Below are positions 22,938-32,785 of a stretch of 64,000 nucleotides of DNA, piece after piece. The translations under genes were made by a program, and so were the position numbers. This DNA is from Thinopyrum elongatum (Eukaryota; Streptophyta; Magnoliopsida; Poales; Poaceae). The stretch covers positions 342,614,307 through 342,678,306 of the forward strand of contig CM022299.1 of NCBI GenBank assembly GCA_011799875.1, given 5' to 3'. How positions within the stretch are numbered: the first letter of the stretch is position 1; every line of letters starts with the position of its first letter. The notes under the pieces were generated by a model, which was given only the letters and a program-made list of their open reading frames with translations, was not told the origin of the DNA and searched no databases.

Positions 22938-23916
22938 TATGATGAACCTCTTTGGAAGGAGTTCTTCAAGGCGGAGGTTCTCGGAGGCATCTTCTAGTAG
23001 CAGCTCCGTTCGTCGGTCCTATGTTGAACCAAGTGAAAATTCCATTCGAGATGCTGCTACCAAATCATGTTTATGGCCATGCAACGATTATATGGCGCGT
23101 GTGGGCATTAAAGAAGAATTTGAGCAATATGTTCACAATTCCGAGCTCGGTCCCTACATTGCAGATAAGTGCAACCAACACCTCAGCCTCACTGAATCAT
23201 TTACCAAAGAATTTAAATTCCATCCTCGTGAGTCCAGAGTATCATTTAAACTATATGACAATTCATTTACTATACCTCTAGAGACATTTTCTAATCACTG
23301 CAAAATTCCATTTTGGGGTTCATTGGATGAGCCACCAAGGTTGGAGTTTGAGATATTCTTGACTAGCCTTTGCTATGGTGAGACTAGAGGAGTGACTCAA
23401 GGTAGAATAAAGAGCATTCATTTTCCCTCAATCCAATACTTTGCACTATTTAATGGAAAATGCATTGTAGGCAAACAAGATTGTAGTACACTTTGTGCTC
23501 CAGACTTGAGCCTTATCCGCACCGCTCTCACCGGTGACAAAAGTTATAACCTTGAAGCAATAGTGGCACGTAGATTGCAACACAACGCTGGTAGTGGATA
23601 TTTTTATGGTGGGATTTATGCCACACGCTTAGCAAGAGAGCTAGGTGTTTCACCTTGGCCTTATGACCCCATCTTACCCACGCAATACCTTGATTTCGAT
23701 GCTATGAAACGTCATAAGATCCTTTGGGGTGAACCCCATAATTTTACTTATAACCTGTTGTTTAATAAAAGTTCCGTTGTGGACACCTTTTTGCCTGCAC
23801 CTGCTCTCTTTATAGCAAGGGAAGATATTATGCTCTTGAGAGCGAGGCCCGAGCACATAATGCGGCAGTTGTGGCTGCACGACGGGCTGAGACATCTGCA
23901 CCTAGAGCCTCCATGA
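22938..23916 (+). CDS. ATHILA ORF-1-type protein (env-position ORF)
   Basis: It is open from upstream. The likely start is the ATG at about 22938-22941 (MMNLFGRSSSRRRFSEASSS), giving about 325 residues. A basic/Ser-rich N-terminus is followed by a long globular region including LWPCNDYMARVGIKEEFEQY, KIPFWGSLDEP, IHFPSIQYFALFNGKCIVGK and GGIYATRLARELGVSPWPYD. This matches the ATHILA ORF-1 family known from plant Athila retroelements, whose biochemical role is not established. No transmembrane segment or signal peptide is visible, so calling it env would rest on position only. It is the only long intact ORF of this element. Confidence 0.75.
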
Positions 23917-23977
23917 GCTATCACTCCGACCATTATGCAGGCTACTGATGGAGATTACCAAGTTAGGCCAAAAGCCT

Positions 23978-23990
23978 AAGCTTGGGGGAG
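23978..23990 (+). other. internal polypurine-tract-like motif
   Basis: AAGCTTGGGGGAG is identical to the start of the terminal polypurine tract at 26045-26057 and lies 62 bp after the ATHILA ORF stop. It could act as a central second-strand primer; this is inferred. Confidence 0.6.
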
Positions 23991-23999
23991 TACGTATTT

Positions 24000-26044
24000 C
24001 CACCGACATTACATTCATGTTCACACATTTCATTCTAGTTGTCGGTGTCCACACTTTTTCATTGTATTATCCATGCTAGATTTATTTTCTCGCCTTCTTC
24101 TTGTGTGTTTTAAAAAAAACTTTGAGAAAATACAAAAATATTTCCTGCTTCTCTCTGGTATAACTAGCTGTAGTATTTAGAAAGAAAACCCAAAAAGATT
24201 TCCTTGTTCTTCTTTTGCTTGTTGGGAGTTATCCCGTATAAATAGTTTTTCTCGTTTTTGTTTTTCCTTTCTTAAATTTGCTTTCTTTCAGAAAACCAAA
24301 AAACTCCAAAAATATTTCAGTGTGTTTCTCTGAATTTCTTTTTATTGAGTCGTACCGAGGAGAAGACCACGATGAAAATGTTGAGTGGCTCTCATATGCA
24401 TTGTTGTTGATCTAACAGAGAGCCCATATTACCTTGTTTTCTTCTTTTTGAATAAATTGTTTGTAGATTCCAGCTTAGTCCATGGCACTCTTGCACTATT
24501 ATTATTTTCATATCGTTCGATTGTGCAAGTGAAAGGCAATAATGACGATATTTGATGAACTGGCTGTGGCAGAGAGAAACGGGTATGAACTCAACTTGTT
24601 CTATTTTTGTAAATATGTTTAACCTAGTATCCATGATTCAGCTCATTATGATCAAACATGTCTGCAATGACCCTTAGAGATTATAGTTTCTCATCCCATG
24701 CTTAAGTAGCTAGGAGTGGATAATGATTTATCTTGGATGTCAACATTGCGTTAAAATAATTGTGATGTAGTATGATGATATGGTATCCTCCTCTGAATGT
24801 TCGAGTGGCTTGACTTGGCACATGTTCATGCATGTAGTTGAATCAAAACCAACATAGCCTCTATGATATTTATGTTCATGGTGTTCATATCCTACTCATG
24901 CTAGTATCCAATGTTACTTATGCATAATGCATGTTCATGACCGTTTTCGCTCTCTAGCTGGCCGCTTCTCAACCTAATTGCTAGCCTTCGCCTATACTAA
25001 GTGGGATTTCTGCTTGTGCATCAAAACCCTGAAACCCAAGTTATTACAGATGAGTCCACCATACCTACCTATATGTGGTATTACCCTGCCGTCCTAAGTA
25101 AATTTGCATGTGCCACCTCTAAAAACTTCAAATAAATATCCTTTTGTGTGTGCCTGGATTGTTCATAGAGCGACAGGAGGTAGTCAGTATCTTCCATGCT
25201 AAGCGGGTTATTCTCATGATGAGTATTTATTCACTCGTCCTTGCACGAGAGGGGCGGTAATAGGGATTCCCAGTCCCGAATTCAAATTGCAAATAATTAA
25301 ACAAAACTCCCCCAGGATTGTTGTTGGTATGGACGGCACCCATTGTTTCGGACAAGCTGTGGAGTGTGATTTTTGGTGGAGGGGGAGTAAACCTTTACTT
25401 TTATCGCTTGAGAACCGCCACTAATGTGTTTAGCATGGAAGATATCGATAACTAATGGTCGCGAAGTAAATAAAAAGGGTGCATTTCTCAAAATTTCATT
25501 TACCTCTGTTTTAAAACTTGAGCTCTGGCACCTCTGCAAATCACTGCTTCCCTCTTCGAAGGGACTATCTATTTACTTTTATGTTGTGTCATCACCTTCT
25601 CAAAATAAGCGCCAGAACCTGAGAGCATTATTGTCATCCTCATGCATTGTGTATAGCTAATGTTGGGTGCATCATGACTGGATCTTTTCTACCATGAATT
25701 ACAATGTTTAGTCGCTGCTTGAACTTTGGAGGTGCTCTCCATTTATGTTTTGCGGTCTCAGAAAGGGCTAGCGAGATACCACTATTGTCATATTATATCA
25801 TGGTTGCTTTGACAAAGTGTTGTTGTTTGAGATATCTTATTATTGCTCGCTAGTTGATTATGCCATTGATATGAGTTAATATAATTTTTAAGAGTTATTG
25901 TCGACATGGTTAGTAATAACCTTTGCTTAAAACCTGGGTGCTACTTAAGCTTATTTATGTAAACAAGAGCAAAAGAGTTCGTAAAAGTTTTTCTTTTTCA
26001 CTTTCAGTTTATCAACTGAATTGCTTCAGGACAAGCAAAGGTTT
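24000..26044 (+). other. long 3' untranslated domain of the Athila-type element
   Basis: There is no long ORF. The part 24980-25720 is clearly homologous to 53240-53990 in a different Athila-type family, including TGAGTCCACCATACCTACCT and GGCGGTAATAGGGAT blocks. A short shared reading frame at 25049-25136 (DESTIPTYMWYY, AVLSKFACATS) is discussed as a finding. Confidence 0.7.
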
Positions 26045-26058
26045 AAGCTTGGGGGAGT
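26045..26058 (+). promoter_or_regulatory. polypurine tract
   Basis: AAGCTTGGGGGAGT directly abuts the 3' LTR start TGATACGTC at 26059, the position where plus-strand DNA synthesis is primed. Confidence 0.88.
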
Positions 26059-27470
26059 TGATACGTCTCTATCATATCTACTTTTCCTAACACTTTTCCT
26101 CTTGTTTTGGACTCTAATTTGCACGATTTGAATGAAACTAACCCGGACTGACGCTGTTTTCAGCAGAACTACTATGGTGTTGTTTTTGTGCAGAAATAAA
26201 AGTTCTCGGATTGGAAAGAAACTTCGCGTGGATTTTTTATATAATAAAAGAGAATTTCTAGAGCCAAGAAACACAGGAGGGGGGCACCTGGGTGGGCACA
26301 ACCCACCAGGGCGCCCCCCCCTCCAGGCGTGCCCAGGTGGGTTGTCCCCACCTGGTGGCCCCGCAGACTCCAACCCTGATGCTATAAAGTCATATTTTCG
26401 GAGAAAAAAATCAGAGAGAAAGAATTACCGTGTTTCGCGAGATGGAGCCGCCGCCACCTCCTGTTCTTCATCGGGAGGCCAGATCTGGAGTCTGTTTGGG
26501 GCTCCGGAGAGGGGGATCTTCGATCTTCATCATCACCAACCCTTCTCCATTGCCAATTCCATGATGCTCCCCACCAGGAGTGAGTAATTCCTTCGTAGGC
26601 TCGCTGGTCGGTGAGGAGTTGGATGAGATTCATCATGTAATCGAGTTAGTTTTGTTAGGGCTTGATCCCTAGTATCCATTATGTTCTGAGATTGATGTTG
26701 CTATGACTTTGCCATGCTTAATGTTTGTCACTTTGGGCCCGGGTGCCATGATTTCAGATCTGAACCATTTATGTTATCACCATTATATCTATGTTCTAGA
26801 TCCGATCTTGCAAGTTATAGTCACCTACTACGTGTTATGATCTGGCAACCCCGGAGTGACAATAGTCGGGACACTTCCCGGTGATGACCGTGGTTTGAGG
26901 AGTTCATGTATTCACTACATGTTAATGCTTTGTTCCGGTTCTCTATTAAAAGGAGGCCTTAATATCCCTTAGTTTCCAATAGGACCCCGCTGCCACGGGA
27001 GGGTAGGACAAAAGATGTCATGCAAGTTCTTTCCATAAGCACGTATGACTATTTACGGAATACATGCCTACATTATATTTATGAACTGGAGCTAGTGCCG
27101 TATCGCCCTAGGTTATGACTGTTATATGATGAATATCATCCAGTGAATTCACCGATCCAATGCCTACGAATTTCTCTCATATTGTTCTTGCTAAGTTACT
27201 ACTGCTGCTGTTACTATTGCACTTGCTACAAAATCATTGCTATCACTATTATCGCTACTATTGTTGTTGCTACTACTATCAAAACTATCATACTACTTTG
27301 CTACTGATCACTTTGCTGCAGATAATTAATCTCTAGGTGTGGTTGAATTGACAACTCAGCTGCTAATACTTGCAAATATTCTTTGGCTCCCCTGGTGTTG
27401 AATCAATAAATTTGGGTTGAATACTCTACCCTCGAAAACTGTTGCGATCCCCTATACTTGTGGGTTATCA
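26059..27470 (+). repeat. 3' LTR of the Athila-type element
   Basis: TGATACGTCTCTATC...GGGTTATCA, 1,412 bp like the 5' LTR. The GC hairpin (26285-26357) and TATA box CTATAAAG (26382-26389) are conserved in position. Confidence 0.92.
26285..26357. repeat. GC-rich hairpin in the 3' LTR
   Basis: It is the counterpart of 18134-18207. The right arm carries GGCGTGCC instead of GGCGCGCC and the left arm lost one CG, so two stem positions have changed, but the fold potential is retained. Confidence 0.82.
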
Positions 27471-28495
27471 AGTACCAAATCAATTTGCACTTCCCTCAAC
27501 AATAAAAAAAAAATTCCTACTGTCTAGCATATGGACTAAATTTGAGTACATTTTCCCTGTTTGAATGGGATTGTACTCGGGTTAGTTATACAACCATCTA
27601 AATATTATATTCACAACACATGACATGAATATGAGAGTAGTAAATTCCCATATAAATATGAACTACGTGTACATACGATATCGAATTCAAATATATGTAT
27701 CCATTTTATGTTGAATTCAAATCATAGTACATGTATGCTCTAGCTAGATGTTCGGAATCTAAACCATGTATGATACCATGTACAATGTGTTTAACACACA
27801 CACAAACACACACCATTTAGATATGTGCTGCGAAAGCCACCCATCATCTCCAATTTGAATAGTGTGTCCATGCATGGATGCAATGTCACCAAATGATGCC
27901 TGCCATCGGTATCTCAAATTCAAATCAGTTTGACCTTGATCAAATTCAAAACCACACCACGCATATCTCAATTATATTCATGCATGCATGGGTTTCAAAC
28001 ATTATGATCTCTTATTCAAATATTTGAATTCAACTTTACATTGATTATGACCTCACCAAGTCTTTTACATCCACACAGTTGTCTTCTCTTTATAGTTGTA
28101 CCACTTACTTTCTGTCGTGCATGCATGCACACACACTACCACTCGGCATTATCCATCGCACACACGCAATCTTTTTCTTCAGGTCGGTCTCCCATGCATG
28201 CACACACACACACACACCCCCTCTTCATCACTTCGGCCATTCTTTATCTCTCACATGCATGCACAATGATCGATGTTCCTCTATGTGTGTATATATATAG
28301 TTAGGTCTCTCCCAGTTTTCCACACAAACCGATCGATCTATATCTCTAGTCAGGTCTCACCCTGCTCTTTCCCACGTACACATCGATCAGATCTACCTCT
28401 CTATATAGGACTACGCAGCTAATACATACACATTATCTATCCATCGTCTCCCTCTCATCATCCATGCCTTCCGCTTCATCTCTCAGACGCGCGCA
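27471..28495. other. repeat-poor AT-rich stretch, no gene seen
   Basis: It contains several TTGAATTCAAAT-type motifs, three CATGCATGCACACAC blocks with short CA microsatellites (about 28120, 28190, 28255) and pyrimidine-rich TCTCTATATA segments. ORFs are short and low complexity. Whether it is the right flank of the CACTA element could not be decided. Confidence 0.5.
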
Positions 28496-28683
28496 CAGTG
28501 GCAAAGACAGGGGGCAACAAGGGCCCTGGCCCCCCTAACATCACTGTATTGAGGCTAATATGAATGTGATCAGTATATCAATTGCTGGTAAAATGGTTTA
28601 AGTTGATGAATTAGCCCTCCCCATAAAGGATTAGCAATGCTTGGCCCCCCCTAGCTCATTTAATTTTCATGGCTCCGCCACTG
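28496..28683. mobile_element. 188-bp MITE, hAT-like termini
   Basis: It starts CAGTGGCAAAGACAGG and ends GGCTCCGCCACTG, so the outer seven bases are exact inverted repeats and the next are diverged. It is flanked on both sides by CGCGCA (28490-28495 and 28684-28689). TIRs of CAGTGGCGGAGC type are common in grass hAT-related MITEs. The 6-bp rather than 8-bp duplication leaves the superfamily uncertain. Confidence 0.65.
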
Positions 28684-29126
28684 CGCGCAACCGCGCACGT
28701 TCTCGCCCCCTCTCTTGAAATATCGATCTCGCACTTGTGCACTCCTTGACAGTCTCCCTCCAGTTGGCCCCTCGCACCATCTTCCAGCACCCCCCATATC
28801 CAAGTGCTTCTACGCTCGTAGAGCTCTTCCCTCTATCTGTCTCTATCGATATCTCGCACGGTCGACCCCTCCCCTCCCTTCTCGTATATCACCTCGGCCC
28901 ATGCACATACATGTATGTATATAGGCCTCTCCCACAAATTGCATTGACATGTATTCCCTCACCATATCTCAGTATCTCTCACATACACAAACTACGTGTA
29001 CGAAATAGAAGAGGTGCACACACGCACTCGTTCCCACATACAAACGCGCGGGTGCACGGTGGAGCACATTTGTACAAAAAATGAGCATGTAGAAAGGCTT
29101 TAGACGATGTGCCACTAGTCTATATA
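28684..29126. other. no gene seen; copy 1 of a short duplication
   Basis: Pyrimidine-rich sequence. About 29015-29085 is repeated, diverged, at 29866-29936 (CACACGCACTCGTTCCC, GGTGCACGGTGGAGCA, TTTGTACAAA). Confidence 0.5.
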
Positions 29127-29618
29127 TCTATATCTATACCCCTATGCAGTGTGCGAATAACTTTGAAAGATGGTCATTGGATGAAGCCAATCCGACGGTG
29201 CAGAGATGGCAAATCCGAGCACTGCCGGCCGTTGGATATCATCTACATTCCACCAGATTCTGCCACATGTACAATCTAGAATACTCCATGGTTGAACTTA
29301 AGCATAATGCACAAACCTCAAAACACAAGCACTTCTCCTTTGTTCTAGAATATTCCGTGTCATAATTGCCCAATTTTTTTTATAGATGAATTTCCATTAT
29401 TATTTTTACTTTATACTTTACAACTCACAGTTCCATGAATCTTAAAATAGATTAACTTTTTTATAAAAACTATTTGGTTTTGAATGGGATGAACTATAAA
29501 AATTAAACGAACATCTACATCATGCATATATGACTCAAAGCTTACATGCTATAGTGTGGTGTTTATTCATAATTTGGTTGCCAAATCTCATGCGTGCAAT
29601 GCACATGTACCTTACTAG
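29127..29618 (+). mobile_element. small non-autonomous Helitron candidate (492 bp)
   Basis: The 5' end TCTATATCTATACCCC is preceded by A; the 3' end ACCTTACTAG is followed by T, so insertion is between A and T as expected for Helitrons. A hairpin-capable ATGCGTGCAATGCACATG lies 12 bp before the terminal CTAG, as in plant Helitrons. No Rep/helicase or captured gene is seen. Confidence 0.6.
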
Positions 29619-30096
29619 TACTTCCAATATGTGCAAAACACGTAAAATTAGAATTCCAATGGCACGCTACATAGTGTCTCTCCCTTTTTCAGTTAATATA
29701 TTATGATTAAAATGATGTGGGGGGCATCCATGAAGCCACGTGGCACATGTGGAGGCGTTGTCGTGACCTTCTTGTGTGGATTGATCACAGTGACGTGCTG
29801 CTGGTTCCAGAAGAATGTACTCGTCCTCTCTCACGCACACTGGCAGTACGTGCATGAAGCGAAGATGTGCACGCACGCACTCATTCCCTAGCACGCACAC
29901 GTGGGTACACGGTGGGATGCATTTTTGTACAAAGATCCACCCCATGTGATAATTTGACGCGTGTAAAGTCGTTAACTTAATTGAATAGAGCACATGCAAA
30001 TTAAGTGGACGTGAGGGAGGAAGTAGTTGAGAATGACATTACTACTCCACTGCGTGCATGTGAGTAGTTAAATCATGGGTTGCAACTTCCATTGAT
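29619..30096. other. no gene seen; copy 2 of the short duplication
   Basis: It contains the second copy (29866-29936) of the segment at 29015-29085. ORFs on both strands are short and unsupported. Confidence 0.45.
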
Positions 30097-30286
30097 CTCC
30101 TTCGTATTTTGTGCCAATTTTTTACCATATTTTTAAGTAACATAATATTTATGCATGTCATAAGAAGTAATATCATCGAAAACTATGTTCAAATGCGATT
30201 CCAATGATATAATTTTTGGTGACATGCATTAACATTTTCTTAGTTAAATTTTTGGTCAAAAATTGGCACAAAATAAAAAGGGGGCC
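30097..30286. mobile_element. fold-back MITE (about 190 bp)
   Basis: The left arm CTCCTTCGTATTTTGTGCCA... and right arm ...TTGGCACAAAATAAAAAGG are inverted repeats that extend, with mismatches, through most of the element (ATTTATGCATGTCAT against GTGACATGCATTAA), so the whole unit can fold into one hairpin. No clean target duplication was found. The superfamily is unassigned. Confidence 0.65.
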
Positions 30287-30451
30287 AATAAACTAGGACG
30301 TAGGCAGCATGATCAATTTTTGCCTGCACTACTGTTGGTGGCCTTTGTATTTAAATATGGACGGAGTGGAGTAGTACTATCTTTATCTTAGCCTCGTAGG
30401 GCTCTCCCAGCGCCTAGGCTCGCCTCCCCGCCTCGCCCACCGGATCCCGTC

Positions 30452-31018
30452 ATGGAGGATCCCGCCATGGATAATCCCTTAGATCCCAGGATCCCGCGGG
30501 CTGCCCTCTCGCTGCGGTCCGCAGCACTGCCATCTTTGAGTGAAACCCACATGTGTTTCAGAGGGGATCCATTGCTCTGGAATCACAGATCGGTGGCGCC
30601 GGAGGACATGCCAGGGTCGCATTTCAGGTGGTGGGCAGCAAGGGCAAATCGGATCGAGGAAGCATCGCATAGATTGGAGACAAGTTCGAAGGAGCTGCGC
30701 GTGGCGAAGCACAAGGCGGATGCACAAGTCAATCTAAGGGGAGAGATGCTGAGGGATGTCAGCATCTGGCAGCGTCGCGTTGATTTTGAGCTGGGGCTAA
30801 TGGCAGAGATCATATTCACGGAGTCGACTGCAGAGGAAAGAACGCGCATGCCTGCGGGATGGGATGAGGAGCCGGTGAAACTGTTCAAATGGGCGGCAGG
30901 AGAAGCCAAATCGCGGAGCCAGCTGTGGCGGCGGCACTGGGCATGCATCATAGGTGAGGTGAGCTGCCCTCCTTCCCTGCCAGCGATGCAGTGGCCTACT
31001 CGGTTGCTGCTGCAGTGA
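30452..31018 (+). CDS. unrecognised host-like ORF, possible first exon
   Basis: It has 188 codons from ATG 30452 (MEDPAMDNPLDPRIPRAALS); a second ATG at 30467 is possible. GC-rich codon use contrasts with the AT-rich surroundings. Residues about 65-130 (RANRIEEASHRLETSSKELR, VAKHKADAQVNLRGEMLRDV) look helical and charged, and WDEEPVKLFKWAAGEAKSRS follows. At 30953/30954 there is a good splice donor (CATCATAG/GTGAGGTGAG). If it is used, the last 21 residues shown are intronic and a downstream exon is expected. TATTTAAATA at about 30347 is a candidate TATA. I do not recognise the family. Confidence 0.5.
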   Translation: MEDPAMDNPLDPRIPRAALSLRSAALPSLSETHMCFRGDPLLWNHRSVAPEDMPGSHFRWWAARANRIEEASHRLETSSKELRVAKHKADAQVNLRGEMLRDVSIWQRRVDFELGLMAEIIFTESTAEERTRMPAGWDEEPVKLFKWAAGEAKSRSQLWRRHWACIIGEVSCPPSLPAMQWPTRLLLQ

Positions 31019-31477
31019 ACTTGCGGCACCATGGCGGTTTGCAACCGTGACAATCACTCCATCTATATGTATTGTATTCTTGTGAAAATACTTGGTCATT
31101 TGGAAAAAGATGGTAATTGATTTATCACTAGTTTTTGAATGCTTGGTCGTGACAATCACCCGAAGCCACAACCACAAGTCTCCATCGTGTAATACTTACG
31201 GTCGGTCGCACCAACAGACGGTCGGTCGGACCCGGAAGGGACACGCATCGGCTTGGTCTGACATGTATGACCAGTTACATCACTGACTTGTGCGACCGCA
31301 TTTGAGCAGTAGTACTTGAAATTTGTGTTCCAGGAAACTCATCGGGAGCCGTTTCGGGCCTCGAAACCAAAACCATCAATTAATCTTTAGCTTGTTCCCA
31401 TCACATTCCAAAGTAGTAGTATCAAACCTGAACATGTTCCCACTATGCAGGTTTTAGTACTAGTGCTAGTACTAGGT

Positions 31478-31485
31478 TATAAAAA
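31478..31485 (+). promoter_or_regulatory. TATA box of the ORF at 31556
   Basis: TATAAAAA lies 78 bp upstream of the ATG. Immediately before it is a near-perfect 18-bp palindrome AGTACTAGTGCTAGTACT (31456-31473), and a pyrimidine-rich leader follows it. This is the clearest core promoter outside transposons in the window. Confidence 0.7.
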
Positions 31486-31555
31486 GGGGAACTACCTAGC
31501 CGAAAATTACTCTACTTTCCTCCTCATAAGTCTTTCTTGTTCGTCCTTCCCCACC

Positions 31556-32270
31556 ATGGCCGGTGTGCAGAGCTCTAGGTCGAGAACTACTAGTAAGAAG
31601 GGAGCGGCGACCAAGGCGGCAGAAAAAAAAGAGAGGGCTCGCCACCTCGCGGGGGGCTCAAAGGATCTCTCACGGGCAGGCGAGGGCTCCCAGGAGCGCC
31701 CTAGCCGTGGAGGCAAACATGCCAAGCTGGCGGTGCTGGAGTCGTTATCCCTCGACGACATGCCCAATCAGCTCAATAAGCAGAAGGAGTTCATCGATGG
31801 CTTGGTGGAGCTGCTGAAGGAGAGCCTCAACGACATGCCCGCTGAGCTCAATGAGCGGGGGGAGTTGACCACCGGCTTGGTGATGCTGCTGAAGGAGAGC
31901 ATTGCCTCGGGTAAGAAGGTGACCGGCGAAATCCTGCAACTTCAGGAGGACAAGGTGAAGCTCCGCCATGAGCTCGACCTGCTGAAGGAGGAGAACACCG
32001 GCTGGAAGAAGCTGCATGAGAAGAGTAGTTCCTCGGTGAAGATGTTGCACGCCCTCGTCATGGAATAGAAGGAGGAAGCTCCGCATCGAGCACCCGGCTA
32101 CTGTCAAGGTACATAATGCGGCAGTGGAAGAGATGATGAAGGCTCGCGTCGAGAAATCCCGCGTCATGGACAGAATGAAGAAGATGGCGGAGGAGACGAG
32201 CGAGGAGATGACGGTCGTGGAGGCGATGAAGAAGCAGTTAGGACTCTGCGGTCAACTCTTCATGAAGTAG
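31556..32270 (+). pseudogene. unrecognised coiled-coil gene, frame broken near 32066
   Basis: The start ATG at 31556 has a strong context (CCCACCATGGCC). The first frame gives 170 residues to a TAG at 32066-32068: a Lys/Arg/Ser-rich N-terminus (SSRSRTTSKKGAATKAAEKK), then two tandem copies of a roughly 25-residue unit (SLDDMPNQLNKQKEFIDGLV and SLNDMPAELNERGELTTGLV, each followed by xLLKE), then a heptad-like helix (LRHELDLLKEENTGWKKLHE). The next frame stays open from about 32060 to TAG 32268-32270 with the same composition (EEMMKARVEKSRVMDRMKKM, MTVVEAMKKQLGLCGQLFMK). This suggests one original protein of about 235 residues with a recent indel. An alternative is that the short form is the real product. 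The function is unknown. Confidence 0.55.
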
Positions 32271-32568
32271 AGAGCAGCGCCCCAGACTTGTGTCTGCGTC
32301 TTCCTTCTTTTTCTGGGGGCAATCTTCCTTTTTCTTTTGCTCCTGTGTTTCTTATTTTGCTTCGGGTGTTTCGCCGCATGTGTCACGATCTTTGCAAGGC
32401 ACGAATAGAACAATGCTAACAATGAGCGGCGCCATGGGATCGCCATATCGCACTGGGCTGCCGTGTTTCACACTCCTCCGTCGTACTAGTCCTACTCCAG
32501 TGGAAAACTGGAGTATACCGCATGATTCTTTGCTCCTCCTTAGGTCGTCGGCAACATTTATACGAGTA
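32271..32568 (+). other. probable 3' flank, nothing else seen
   Basis: A T-rich stretch (CTTCCTTCTTTTTCTGGGGG) follows the stop and may be a 3' UTR. No further gene was recognised. Confidence 0.35.
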
Positions 32569-32785
32569 GTCAAATCACAAGGCCCCACCTTCCAGTAGTA
32601 ATGAGCCGTCAAAATCACAAAGGCCCTCGCCTCTCGTGAAACCGACCAAGCGAGACTGCCCCGCCCTCTAGCCTTTTAAATGTACTTTTGTACAATAGTA
32701 GTATCGATGGATTGCGCCATGGAGCAAAACTAACAAGATGAAATTAAAGAAAAAAGATGGTACATATAGAGAGCGCTCGTCGCCA
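32569..32785 (+). repeat. direct repeat R1 flanking the exonuclease-like gene
   Basis: It matches 34844-35088 in order: CAAATCACAAGGCCCCACC, CCAGTAGTAATGAGCCGTCA, CTTTTAAATGTAC, GGATTGCGCCATGGAGCAAA, then GGTACAnAT. R2 has one additional insert of about 40 bp. Both copies place a TTTTAAAT box about 40 bp before a conserved ATGGAGCAAA; in R1 that ATG is followed by a stop three codons later. Confidence 0.75.

Larger units (their letters stand above)
17908..27470 (+). mobile_element. complete Athila-type gypsy element lacking pol (9,563 bp)
   Basis: It has two equal 1,412-bp LTRs, a tRNA-Asp-type PBS at 19331, a gag-protease region, an ATHILA ORF, a long 3' untranslated domain and a polypurine tract at 26045-26058. 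The flanking 5-mers AATAC (left) and AGTAC (right) are a one-mismatch target duplication. There is no reverse transcriptase, RNase H or integrase anywhere between protease and 3' LTR, so it is non-autonomous by structure. It resembles the Sabrina/WHAM group from memory; the family was not verified. Confidence 0.9.

Noticed and set aside
22938..23916. Calling the ATHILA ORF an envelope glycoprotein
   Set aside because: No signal peptide, transmembrane helix or glycoprotein feature is visible; only its position resembles env.
28041..29084. His/Thr-rich and pyrimidine-coded ORFs
   Set aside because: They derive from CA-microsatellite and CT-rich sequence, with no start context or domain.
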